NCBI GenBank assembly: GCA_963734065.1 | Contig: CAVTFN010000003.1 | Span: 1 to 64,000 of the forward strand | Direction: 5' to 3' | Length of the DNA: 64,000 nucleotides | Source: DATBLE01 sp963734065 | GTDB lineage: Bacteria > Actinomycetota > Thermoleophilia > Gaiellales > Gaiellaceae | In this document: positions 57,553-64,000 of the stretch, piece by piece | Layout: each line of letters starts with the position of its first letter | How positions within the stretch are numbered: the first letter of the stretch is position 1 | Made by a program: the position numbers and the translations under genes | The notes under the pieces: model-generated | Databases searched by the model: none | What the model saw: the letters and a program-made list of their open reading frames with translations, nothing else | What the model was told of the DNA's origin: nothing

Positions 57553-58479
57553 CTATGCCTCGCGTTTTCGCAAGCCAGATCGCCGTGGCGGCCGCCGCGA
57601 GTGCTTTGCGCGTGGAGGCTCCGCTGCGCCGGCTGAGGCAAAGTCGGCAGCCGCGGTGGGTCTGAGTAACCGTCCACCGAAGATCACTGCGCAGAGAGCG
57701 AACCAGCCCCAGCCGAGCGAGAGGCCGCCGACCACATCCGAGAGCCAGTGCAGGTCGAGCAGTACGCGGCTGGCGGCGACGGCGATCGTGATCCCAACCG
57801 CGGCTGCTATGACCAACTGCCGCGTCGGGCGCCTCAATGACCGTCCGATGATCAGCGCTGCGGCGCCGTAGAAAGCCGCAGCCGTTGCCGAATGGCCGCT
57901 CGGGAAGGACGGCCCGAGCGTTGCCGCGGCCGGGTTCAGCGTCGGCCGGAGGCGCCCGACGAGCTCCTTGACGCCGAGCTGGGTTGCCTCCATGCCGGCC
58001 AGCACGACGAGAAGGAAAAGAAACGACCAGCCGTTCCGACGCCGGATCGCGTCGACGAGCACGAGCACGGCAGCAACGACGATGACGATCCTGATGTTGC
58101 CGAGTTCGGTGATTGCTCGAAGGCCGTCGGTCGAGGCTGAGCTGCGGTGGTCGTACCCCCATGCCGCAACCGAGTTGTCGACGTGCTGGATGGCCCCAAC
58201 GCGCCGAACGAGAACGGCGAGGATTCCGAGCACGAGACCGCCGACGAGCGTCACGCCGAGTGCTGCGGTCAGAAGCAGGCCCGTCGCGACCGAGCGGTCG
58301 AGCCGCCCCGCGACGAAGCTTCGTATGCGCCTGTGCTCTCGAACCACCTCACCGGCGGCGCGGGCGACCTCTTGCGTCGGTCGTTTCGGCACCGCTGGCG
58401 AGGCAGCACACCAACGCGCGGCAACGAGGGCGAGAAGCCCGGCAGCGAGTGCTGCGATCAGGTCGGCGATCAGTGGCAT
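57553..58479 (-). CDS. PAP2-family membrane phosphatase
   Basis: 308 residues from the ATG at 58479. The three phosphatase motifs are KELVGRLRP (K-x(6)-R-P), GPSFPSGHSATAAAFYGAAA (P-S-G-H) and SRVLLDLHWLSDVVGG (S-R-x(5)-H-x(3)-D). Five or six helices surround them, with an N-terminal extension of two more. It probably dephosphorylates phosphatidate, undecaprenyl or similar lipid phosphates outside the membrane. It is divergent from a second PAP2 gene at 58623. Confidence 0.92.
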   Translation of the reverse strand: MPLIADLIAALAAGLLALVAARWCAASPAVPKRPTQEVARAAGEVVREHRRIRSFVAGRLDRSVATGLLLTAALGVTLVGGLVLGILAVLVRRVGAIQHVDNSVAAWGYDHRSSASTDGLRAITELGNIRIVIVVAAVLVLVDAIRRRNGWSFLFLLVVLAGMEATQLGVKELVGRLRPTLNPAAATLGPSFPSGHSATAAAFYGAAALIIGRSLRRPTRQLVIAAAVGITIAVAASRVLLDLHWLSDVVGGLSLGWGWFALCAVIFGGRLLRPTAAADFASAGAAEPPRAKHSRRPPRRSGLRKREA

Positions 58480-58622
58480 GGAAGCGGACTGCAGCGCGTC
58501 CACGACGGGCGCGCGGCAACGGCGATGTTTCCGATTCGGGCAAACGAGAAACAAAGCATCTCGCCGCGAGTCGTACGAGAAACCAATCGGTCTCGCAAAG
58601 TCACCGCTGGCACACGTACCGC

Positions 58623-59417
58623 ATGTCCGTCGATTCCGTCACACCACTCGGGTACTCCCGTGCTCGCGAGGAAGCTCACCGCGACGCCGCGCTGGCTTTC
58701 CCTGTGCTCGATCAGGAGCCGGGACGCCTCGGGCGTCGCCTGGCCACATTGCCCGGCGCCGGCCATCCCGTCTACACCTACCTGTCCGGGATACTGATCG
58801 CGTTCGCCGTCATCGCCTCGCTCTCGATTGCAGCGGGGCTCCTCGTGACCAGGGCCCTTGTCCACGTCCACGGCGTGGCGGTCGCGGACGAGAGCGTCAT
58901 CCGCTACCTGGCTGGCCACCGATCGGACGGGTTGACAGACGCGTCGATCGTCGGCTCCGTGATGGCCGGCGGCGTGGTCTTGCCGATCATCGCCGGCGTC
59001 GCCGCGGTCGTCGCTCTGGCCGCAAAGCACTGGCGACTGGCCGGGTTCCTGCTCTTTGCGCTGGCCGTCGAGTCCGGCTCGTATCGCGCGACAACGCTCG
59101 TCGTCCACCGTCATCGTCCGGAGGTCCATCGGCTCGAGAAGCTCCCTGTGGAAGCCAGCTACCCGTCCGGGCATACCGCGGCATCGATTGCCGTCTACTG
59201 CGGCATCGCCCTGCTAGTGACGTCGCGGATCACCAACCGTACGGCACAGGTGGCGATCTGGCTAGTCGCCGCGCTGATCCCGGTGTTCGTCGCGTTCTCC
59301 CGCATGTACCGCGGCATGCACCACCCGCTCGACGTTGCCGGCGGCGCGCTGCTCGGCATCGCTGCACTGAGCGCGCTTGTTCTCATCAGCCGAGCCGCAC
59401 GGAGCGCCGAGAGATGA
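58623..59417 (+). CDS. PAP2-family membrane phosphatase
   Basis: 264 residues from the ATG at 58623. ATTLVVHRHRP (variant of K-x(6)-R-P, with Thr in place of Lys at the first site), ASYPSGHTAASIAVYCGIAL and SRMYRGMHHPLDVAGG give the active site. Six helices. It is co-translated with the diacylglycerol-kinase-like gene (ATGA overlap), so the pair could interconvert phosphatidate and diacylglycerol or recycle polyprenyl phosphate. The 144 bp between the two PAP2 starts should hold both promoters. Confidence 0.92.
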   Translation: MSVDSVTPLGYSRAREEAHRDAALAFPVLDQEPGRLGRRLATLPGAGHPVYTYLSGILIAFAVIASLSIAAGLLVTRALVHVHGVAVADESVIRYLAGHRSDGLTDASIVGSVMAGGVVLPIIAGVAAVVALAAKHWRLAGFLLFALAVESGSYRATTLVVHRHRPEVHRLEKLPVEASYPSGHTAASIAVYCGIALLVTSRITNRTAQVAIWLVAALIPVFVAFSRMYRGMHHPLDVAGGALLGIAALSALVLISRAARSAER

Positions 59418-60322
59418 CGAAAGTCGCTGTGATCGCCCATGCTGCAAAGTCGTTCGGCGGCGGCCTACCCGAGTTGCGACGCGAGTTGGAGCGGCAGGGC
59501 GTGGATGATCCGCTGTGGATCGAGGTGCCGAAGAGCCGCTTCGCGCCGAAGCAGGTAAAGCGCGCACTCGCCGAGGGGGCCGAGCTGCTCTTCGTGTGGG
59601 GCGGTGACGGAACGCTCCAGCGGTGCATCGACACGATGGCAGGCTCGGACGCGGCGCTGGTGATCCTCCCCGCCGGCACTTCGAACCTGCTCGCGACCAA
59701 TCTCGGGATCCCGCAGGACATCGAGCGGGCCGTCGCAATCGGCCTGCACGGGGAGCGGCGGAAGCTCGACGTCGGCCGCTTCAACGGCGAGCGGTTCGCC
59801 GTCATGGCCGGCGCCGGCTTCGACGCGTCCATGATCCAGCAGGCGGATGGGACGCTCAAAGACCGTCTCGGGCGGGTCGCCTACGTCTGGGCAGGTTCCA
59901 AGAACCTGCGCGCGAAGCCGTTCAAGGCGAAGATCGCTGTTGACGGCGTGCCTTGGTACGCAGGGGCGGCGAGCTGCATCCTCATCGGCAACGTCGGTCG
60001 TCTCTTCGGCGGCGTCGAAGTGTTCGACGACGCAAGCCCCGACGACGGCCGCCTCGAGGTCGGCGTCGTCAACGCCGACGGGATCAGCGACTGGGTGCGG
60101 ACACTCGCCCGCACTGCAGTCGGCAACCCGGAACGCTCGCCGCTCGTCCAGGCGACGTCGGCGACGAAGATCAAGGTCAAGCTGAACCGCAAGGTTCTCT
60201 ACGAGGTCGACGGCGGCGATCGGAAGAAGGTCAAGTCGTTCACGGTCAACGTCCAGCCCGCTGCGATCACGATCTGCCTACCGAAGGAGGAGTGGGAACA
60301 CAATGGCAACGGCGGGACCTAA
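59414..60322 (+). CDS. Diacylglycerol/lipid kinase-like (DagK_cat)
   Basis: 302 residues from the ATG at 59414. VAVIAHAAKSFGGGLPELRR opens the nucleotide-binding lobe. LLFVWGGDGTLQRCIDTMAG has the G-G-D-G-T motif and VILPAGTSNLLATNLGIPQD the P-x-G-T-x-N-x-x-A motif. The C-terminal beta lobe holds VMAGAGFDASMIQQADGTLK and YEVDGGDRKKVKSFTVNVQP. Enzymes of this fold phosphorylate diacylglycerol, ceramide or sphingosine-like lipids. It overlaps the DUF1206 gene by 20 nt. Confidence 0.93.
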   Translation: MTKVAVIAHAAKSFGGGLPELRRELERQGVDDPLWIEVPKSRFAPKQVKRALAEGAELLFVWGGDGTLQRCIDTMAGSDAALVILPAGTSNLLATNLGIPQDIERAVAIGLHGERRKLDVGRFNGERFAVMAGAGFDASMIQQADGTLKDRLGRVAYVWAGSKNLRAKPFKAKIAVDGVPWYAGAASCILIGNVGRLFGGVEVFDDASPDDGRLEVGVVNADGISDWVRTLARTAVGNPERSPLVQATSATKIKVKLNRKVLYEVDGGDRKKVKSFTVNVQPAAITICLPKEEWEHNGNGGT

Positions 60323-61139
60323 CTCCGTCTCGCTCGGCCGTGCCCGTTCGGCCAGCGAGAGATTCGTCAACACGCCTCTCTTCGCAATTCTCTCGCGGGC
60401 CGGTTTTGTAGCGCGTGCGCTTGTCTATGGGATCATCGGCCTGCTGGCGTTCGAGCTGGTTGTCGGCCACGGCGGCAAGATCACGAATCAGCAGGGCGCC
60501 CTGCGAACCGTCGAGCAGCGGTCGTTCGGTCATGTCCTGCTCGCACTGCTGGCGATCGGCCTCGGCGGCTACGCGCTCTGGCGGCTGTTGCGAGCCTTCC
60601 TCGGCCACGGCCGTGAGGGCGCCGACAAGGGGATCGAGCGCGTCGGCGCCCTCGGCAGCGGCATCGTCTATGCGCTGATGTGCGCGGTGGCGATCCAGAT
60701 CCTTGCCGGCCCCGGCACTTCGGGAGGCAACACGAAGAAGACGACGAGCGACGTCTTCGGCTGGCCTGCTGGGCGCTGGCTCGTCGGCGCCGCGGGCCTC
60801 GTCCTGGCAGGCGTCGCCGTCTACCAGTTCATCCGCGGCGTTCGACACAAGTTCCTCGACGACTCGAAGACCGAGCAGATGCCGCGGGTCGTCAAGACCT
60901 GGTTCACGATCCTCGGCACGATCGGGCATGTGGCTCGCGCAGTCGTCTTCGCACTGGTCGCCGTGTTCCTCCTCAGGGCCGCCTTCGACTACAAGGCGAA
61001 CGAAGCAATTGGCCTCGACGGTGCGCTTGCGAAGCTCTACGACGGCGCGTATGGGTCGTGGCTGCTCGGGGCTGTCGCCGCCGGTCTGATCGCGTTCTCG
61101 TGCTTCTCGCTCGTCGAGGCGCGCTATCGGCGCATCTAG
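60303..61139 (+). CDS. DUF1206 membrane protein
   Basis: 278 residues. Three copies of a two-helix unit, each with an R-x-G-x-x-A-R/x-G motif: SRAGFVARALVYGIIGLLAF, IERVGALGSGIVYALMCAVA and LGTIGHVARAVVFALVAVFL. Loops have GKITNQQGALRTVEQRSFGH and the acidic segment KANEAIGLDGALAKLYDGAY. DUF1206 is an uncharacterised six-helix family common in actinobacteria. It is coupled to the lipid kinase and lies 13 bp before the PhoD gene. Confidence 0.92.
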   Translation: MATAGPNSVSLGRARSASERFVNTPLFAILSRAGFVARALVYGIIGLLAFELVVGHGGKITNQQGALRTVEQRSFGHVLLALLAIGLGGYALWRLLRAFLGHGREGADKGIERVGALGSGIVYALMCAVAIQILAGPGTSGGNTKKTTSDVFGWPAGRWLVGAAGLVLAGVAVYQFIRGVRHKFLDDSKTEQMPRVVKTWFTILGTIGHVARAVVFALVAVFLLRAAFDYKANEAIGLDGALAKLYDGAYGSWLLGAVAAGLIAFSCFSLVEARYRRI

Positions 61140-61152
61140 CGGGGGCCGGCAC

Positions 61153-62847
61153 GTGCAAGAGAGGACGACCGAGCTCGTTCTCGGCCCCATGCTTCGCTAC
61201 GCGGGTACCGAAAGCGCGACTTTCTGGGTCGAGACGAGCGCGCCGTGCGAGGTCGAGATTCTCGGCCATCGCACGTCGACGTTCGCGATCGAAGGTCACC
61301 ACTACGCGCTGGTGCTCGCCGACGACCTTTCACCGAACCGCGTCACGCCGTACGACGTCCGTCTCGACGGCAGGCTCGTCTGGCCACCCGGCGACGGACG
61401 CCCGCAGTCCGTCGTCCACACCCGCAACGACGAGCGCCACGCACGCCTCGTCTTCGGCTCCTGCCGCATCGGCGACCGACAGCCGACCCAACTCGGGCGT
61501 GCATGGTCCGAGGATATGAAGCAAGTTGGGATCGACGCACTCTGGACGTACGCAAAGCAGCTTCAGCGCGGCGAGATGGAATGGCCCGACGCCGTCCTCC
61601 TGCTCGGCGACCAGGTCTACGCCGACGAGGTCTCGCCTGAAACACGGGAGTTCATCGAGGCGCGTCGCGGAAGAAACACGGAACCGAGCGAACAGGTCGC
61701 GGACTTCCAGGAGTACACGCGGCTCTACCGCGAATCGTGGTCAGAGCCGGACATCCGCTGGCTGTTCTCCACGGTACCGACCGTGATGATCTTCGACGAC
61801 CACGACGTCCACGACGACTGGAACATCTCTTGGCTCTGGGTCGAGGAGATGCGCCGGAAACCGTGGTGGGAGGCGCGGATCACCGGCGCGTTCATGTCGT
61901 ACTGGGCCTACCAGCATCTCGGCAACCTCTCGCCGCCAGAGCTCGAGGAAGACGTCATCTACCCACAGGTGAGAGCCGAACAGGACGCCGGACCGCTGCT
62001 ACGGCGCCTCGCGCAGACATGGGATCACGAGTCGGCCGCGAGCCGCTGGGCGTTCTACCGCGACTTCGGCAACACACGCCTGCTCGTGCTCGACTCACGT
62101 GCGGCGCGCGTGCTCTCGGACGGTCGTCGCCAGATGGTCGACGACGACGAATGGGACTGGATCGTCGACCATTCGAGCGGCGCATTCGACCATGTGATCA
62201 TCGCGAGCACGCTACCGGTGTTCCTGCCCATCGGCATCCATCACCTGCAAGCGTGGAATGAGGCGCTCTGTGCGGGCCGCTGGGGACAGCTCGGGGCCAA
62301 CCTGAGCGAGCGGCTCAGGCGCGCAGTCGACCTCGAGCACTGGGCTGCCTTCAATCGCTCCTTCGAGCAGCTGTGCGACTGGCTGCGGACGATCGCTCGC
62401 GGAACCGAAAGCGCGGAGCCGCCCGCGACGATCCTGCTGCTCGGCGGCGACGTGCATTGCAGCTCGATCAGCGAGGTCGATCTCGGCGCCGGGCGATCGG
62501 CGCGCGTGTATCAGCTCATCTGCTCGCCGTTTCGCAACCCCCTCTCGCGGAAGGAGCGGCGCGTTGTGCGAGCAACCGGGTCGCGGATCGCAGCGAAGCT
62601 GTTCGGATCACTCGCCAAGGTGGCCGGAGTCACGCCGCCGACTGCGAGCTGGACGCCGATCCGCGACGCGACGTTCGAGAACGCGCTCGGAGAGCTCGTT
62701 CTGGAGGGCCGCTCGGCGAGCGCGACGATCCGCCGGAGCCCGCGTGAAGGCGAAGACCCCGAGCTGCTCGTGGCCGAGCAGCCGCTGACCCTCGCCGACG
62801 CGAGTCACGACCAGCGGCGTCCCGCCGCAGGAAGCGCCGTCGTGTGA
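61153..62847 (+). CDS. PhoD-like metallophosphatase
   Basis: 564 residues from GTG at 61153. A fibronectin-like N-terminal part (ESATFWVETSAPCEVEILGH) precedes the phosphodiesterase core. Metal ligands are in RLVFGSCRIGDRQ (Cys), AVLLLGDQVYADEVSPETRE (G-D-Q-x-Y), VMIFDDHDVHDDWNI (D-D-H-D) and ILLLGGDVHCSSISEVDLGA (G-G-D-V-H). PhoD uses Fe/Ca to cleave phosphomonoesters and phosphodiesters such as teichoic acids or phospholipids. No Tat signal is seen, so it may be cytoplasmic, unlike classical PhoD. Confidence 0.9.
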   Translation: MQERTTELVLGPMLRYAGTESATFWVETSAPCEVEILGHRTSTFAIEGHHYALVLADDLSPNRVTPYDVRLDGRLVWPPGDGRPQSVVHTRNDERHARLVFGSCRIGDRQPTQLGRAWSEDMKQVGIDALWTYAKQLQRGEMEWPDAVLLLGDQVYADEVSPETREFIEARRGRNTEPSEQVADFQEYTRLYRESWSEPDIRWLFSTVPTVMIFDDHDVHDDWNISWLWVEEMRRKPWWEARITGAFMSYWAYQHLGNLSPPELEEDVIYPQVRAEQDAGPLLRRLAQTWDHESAASRWAFYRDFGNTRLLVLDSRAARVLSDGRRQMVDDDEWDWIVDHSSGAFDHVIIASTLPVFLPIGIHHLQAWNEALCAGRWGQLGANLSERLRRAVDLEHWAAFNRSFEQLCDWLRTIARGTESAEPPATILLLGGDVHCSSISEVDLGAGRSARVYQLICSPFRNPLSRKERRVVRATGSRIAAKLFGSLAKVAGVTPPTASWTPIRDATFENALGELVLEGRSASATIRRSPREGEDPELLVAEQPLTLADASHDQRRPAAGSAVV

Positions 62848-62902
62848 AGCGTGGCAATCGCTCAACCACCGCCGACGTCGTCGCGCAGGTACTCGCGGTC
62901 GA

Positions 62903-64000
62903 CTAGCCGTCGACGATGAGGCCGCTGAGGGGTCCGAGGACGCGGCTAGATCGGCGCGACACGTGAGGTAGGCGAACGAGCCGATGGGTGAGCGGCTTGC
63001 CCTCGAGACGGCGTTCGAGCTGTTCTTTGCCGATCGGTTTCCAGAGCTTGTCAATCGCCTCGATCGGGTCGAGCGGCACCTGGTCGATCGGGAGCTCGAG
63101 GTGTTCTGCCCACAGCTGCCGTCGGGTACGGGCGGCGAGGTCTTTGTCATGGGCTACGACGTTCATCTCCGTGTCGTTGAAGAGCGAGTGCTCGTTGAGG
63201 TTGGCTGAACCGAGGGTGAGCCACGTGTCGTCGACGATTCCGATCTTTGCGTGGACGTAGATCGGATCTGTCATCCGGCCGGCGCGGGCGTACAGAGTGC
63301 ACGCGAGCAGGCGTCCGGCATCGTGGTCGGCCTCGATCAGTTCGGCGAGCACGCCGCGAGTGTCGTCGGCGCCCGAATTGGGCTTGGCAGGGAGTAGAAG
63401 CAGTATCCGGAAGTCGGGGTCAGGTGGATCGGTGAGTTTCGCGCGAAGCGCATTTGCAATCTCAGGGGACCAGAGGAATTGGTTCTCGAGGTAGATGAAG
63501 CGTTGTGCTGCTTTGAATGCTCGGAGGTATGCCTCGAGGATGCGGAAGTCTCCTCGAGGTGTGGCCGCATAGATGTTCTCGGGCACGGTCCGAATGACCT
63601 GTAGCTCGATTGCGCCCGCTGCATCTGTGGGAGAAGCAGGTTCGAGAATCTCGCCGGTTACTTCGTGCCAGCGCATGCGAAAGTGCTCGACGACGTCGCT
63701 GACTGCGGGACCCTCGATTCTCGCGCAGGCATCGTGCCAGCCAACACTTGCTCGTGCCGGATGATCGTTGGTGTCGTAACGATCGCCGGCTTCTGATGTG
63801 AGATCGATTCCGCCGACGAATGCGACTCGGTCATCGATCACAATCGTCTTTTCGTGGTGGCAGTGAAGCGGTCGTTCGTTCGAGTCCAAACGACACTGGA
63901 TTCTGGTCGATCGGGTCAGTTGATCGCGCATCTTTCGCACGTCGCTTCTTGACGGTCGAAAGAGCGGAAGTGGCGATCCGGCCCAGACAAGCATGCGCAC
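62903..64000 (-). CDS. Phospholipase D/cardiolipin synthase-like, 5' end outside window
   Basis: The visible 365 residues contain HCHHEKTIVIDDRVAFVGGI (first H-x-K-x(4)-D with G-G) and DPIYVHAKIGIVDDTWLTLG then SANLNEHSLF (second HKD with G-S-A-N). RFIYLENQFLWSPEIANALR is typical of PLD-family phosphodiesterases. The N-terminus, with about 100-150 more residues, lies beyond 64000. It converges on the PhoD gene and adds another lipid-phosphate activity to this cluster. Confidence 0.92.
   Translation of the reverse strand: MRMLVWAGSPLPLFRPSRSDVRKMRDQLTRSTRIQCRLDSNERPLHCHHEKTIVIDDRVAFVGGIDLTSEAGDRYDTNDHPARASVGWHDACARIEGPAVSDVVEHFRMRWHEVTGEILEPASPTDAAGAIELQVIRTVPENIYAATPRGDFRILEAYLRAFKAAQRFIYLENQFLWSPEIANALRAKLTDPPDPDFRILLLLPAKPNSGADDTRGVLAELIEADHDAGRLLACTLYARAGRMTDPIYVHAKIGIVDDTWLTLGSANLNEHSLFNDTEMNVVAHDKDLAARTRRQLWAEHLELPIDQVPLDPIEAIDKLWKPIGKEQLERRLEGKPLTHRLVRLPHVSRRSSRVLGPLSGLIVDG

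Overview
The window is a GC-rich, densely coded bacterial chromosome segment with many GTG starts, 1-17 nt start/stop overlaps and actinobacterial-type families: a coenzyme-F420-style NADP oxidoreductase, DUF2252, DUF1206, PRC-barrel proteins and STAND/TPR regulators. I infer a soil actinobacterium, perhaps near the Thermoleophilia. That placement is an inference; no rRNA or other phylogenetic marker stronger than one ribosomal protein S18 gene is present. No transposase, integrase, prophage, CRISPR array or intact tRNA was seen.

Layout. 1-3.7 kb: small genes, a truncated ettA start and an F420-type NADP reductase. 3.8-11.6 kb: a gcvT tail fragment, then a complete branched-chain-amino-acid-type ABC importer (livHMGF plus binding protein) followed by an SRPBCC-like protein and a kynurenine-formamidase-like hydrolase. 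12-14 kb: two overlapping genes and a divergent hicA/hicB pair. 14.3-19.9 kb: a flavin oxidase, a 1096-residue STAND ATPase and a cupin. 20.3-34.4 kb: a sugar-acid catabolic island made of an SDR, an alpha-hydroxy-acid oxidase, an RraA-cyclase fusion, a ribose-type ABC importer, a second cyclase, three enolase-superfamily genes including a clear L-rhamnonate dehydratase, a frameshifted FAD-linked oxidase and a VOC protein. 35-42.8 kb: MFS transporter and universal stress protein, PRC-barrel, cold-shock protein next to an S18 gene, acyltransferase, desaturase. 43.3-50 kb: Ltp-like secreted protein, SulP transporter, DUF2252, an ABC-2-like membrane protein, nitronate monooxygenase. 50.2-53.9 kb: a CHRD / molybdopterin oxidoreductase / cytochrome b operon divergent from a two-component system. 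54-64 kb: GNAT, gene fragments, a TPR-membrane protein with 258-bp internal repeats, and a phospholipid/phosphatase cluster (two PAP2, diacylglycerol kinase, DUF1206, PhoD, phospholipase D).

The most unusual structure is not a gene. A family of roughly 25-30 nt hairpin-forming units with the core cGACCTCCTGGTCTG and a distal CCAGaAGG occurs singly or in tandem sets of two to three at 14 intergenic loci between positions 1 and 50064, and is not seen in the last 14 kb. The loci sit near gene fragments (ettA, gcvT, gntR) and near three tRNA 3'-end-like sequences. One repeat array runs straight into a T-arm-like sequence. This looks like a dispersed, possibly tRNA-related, non-autonomous element family.
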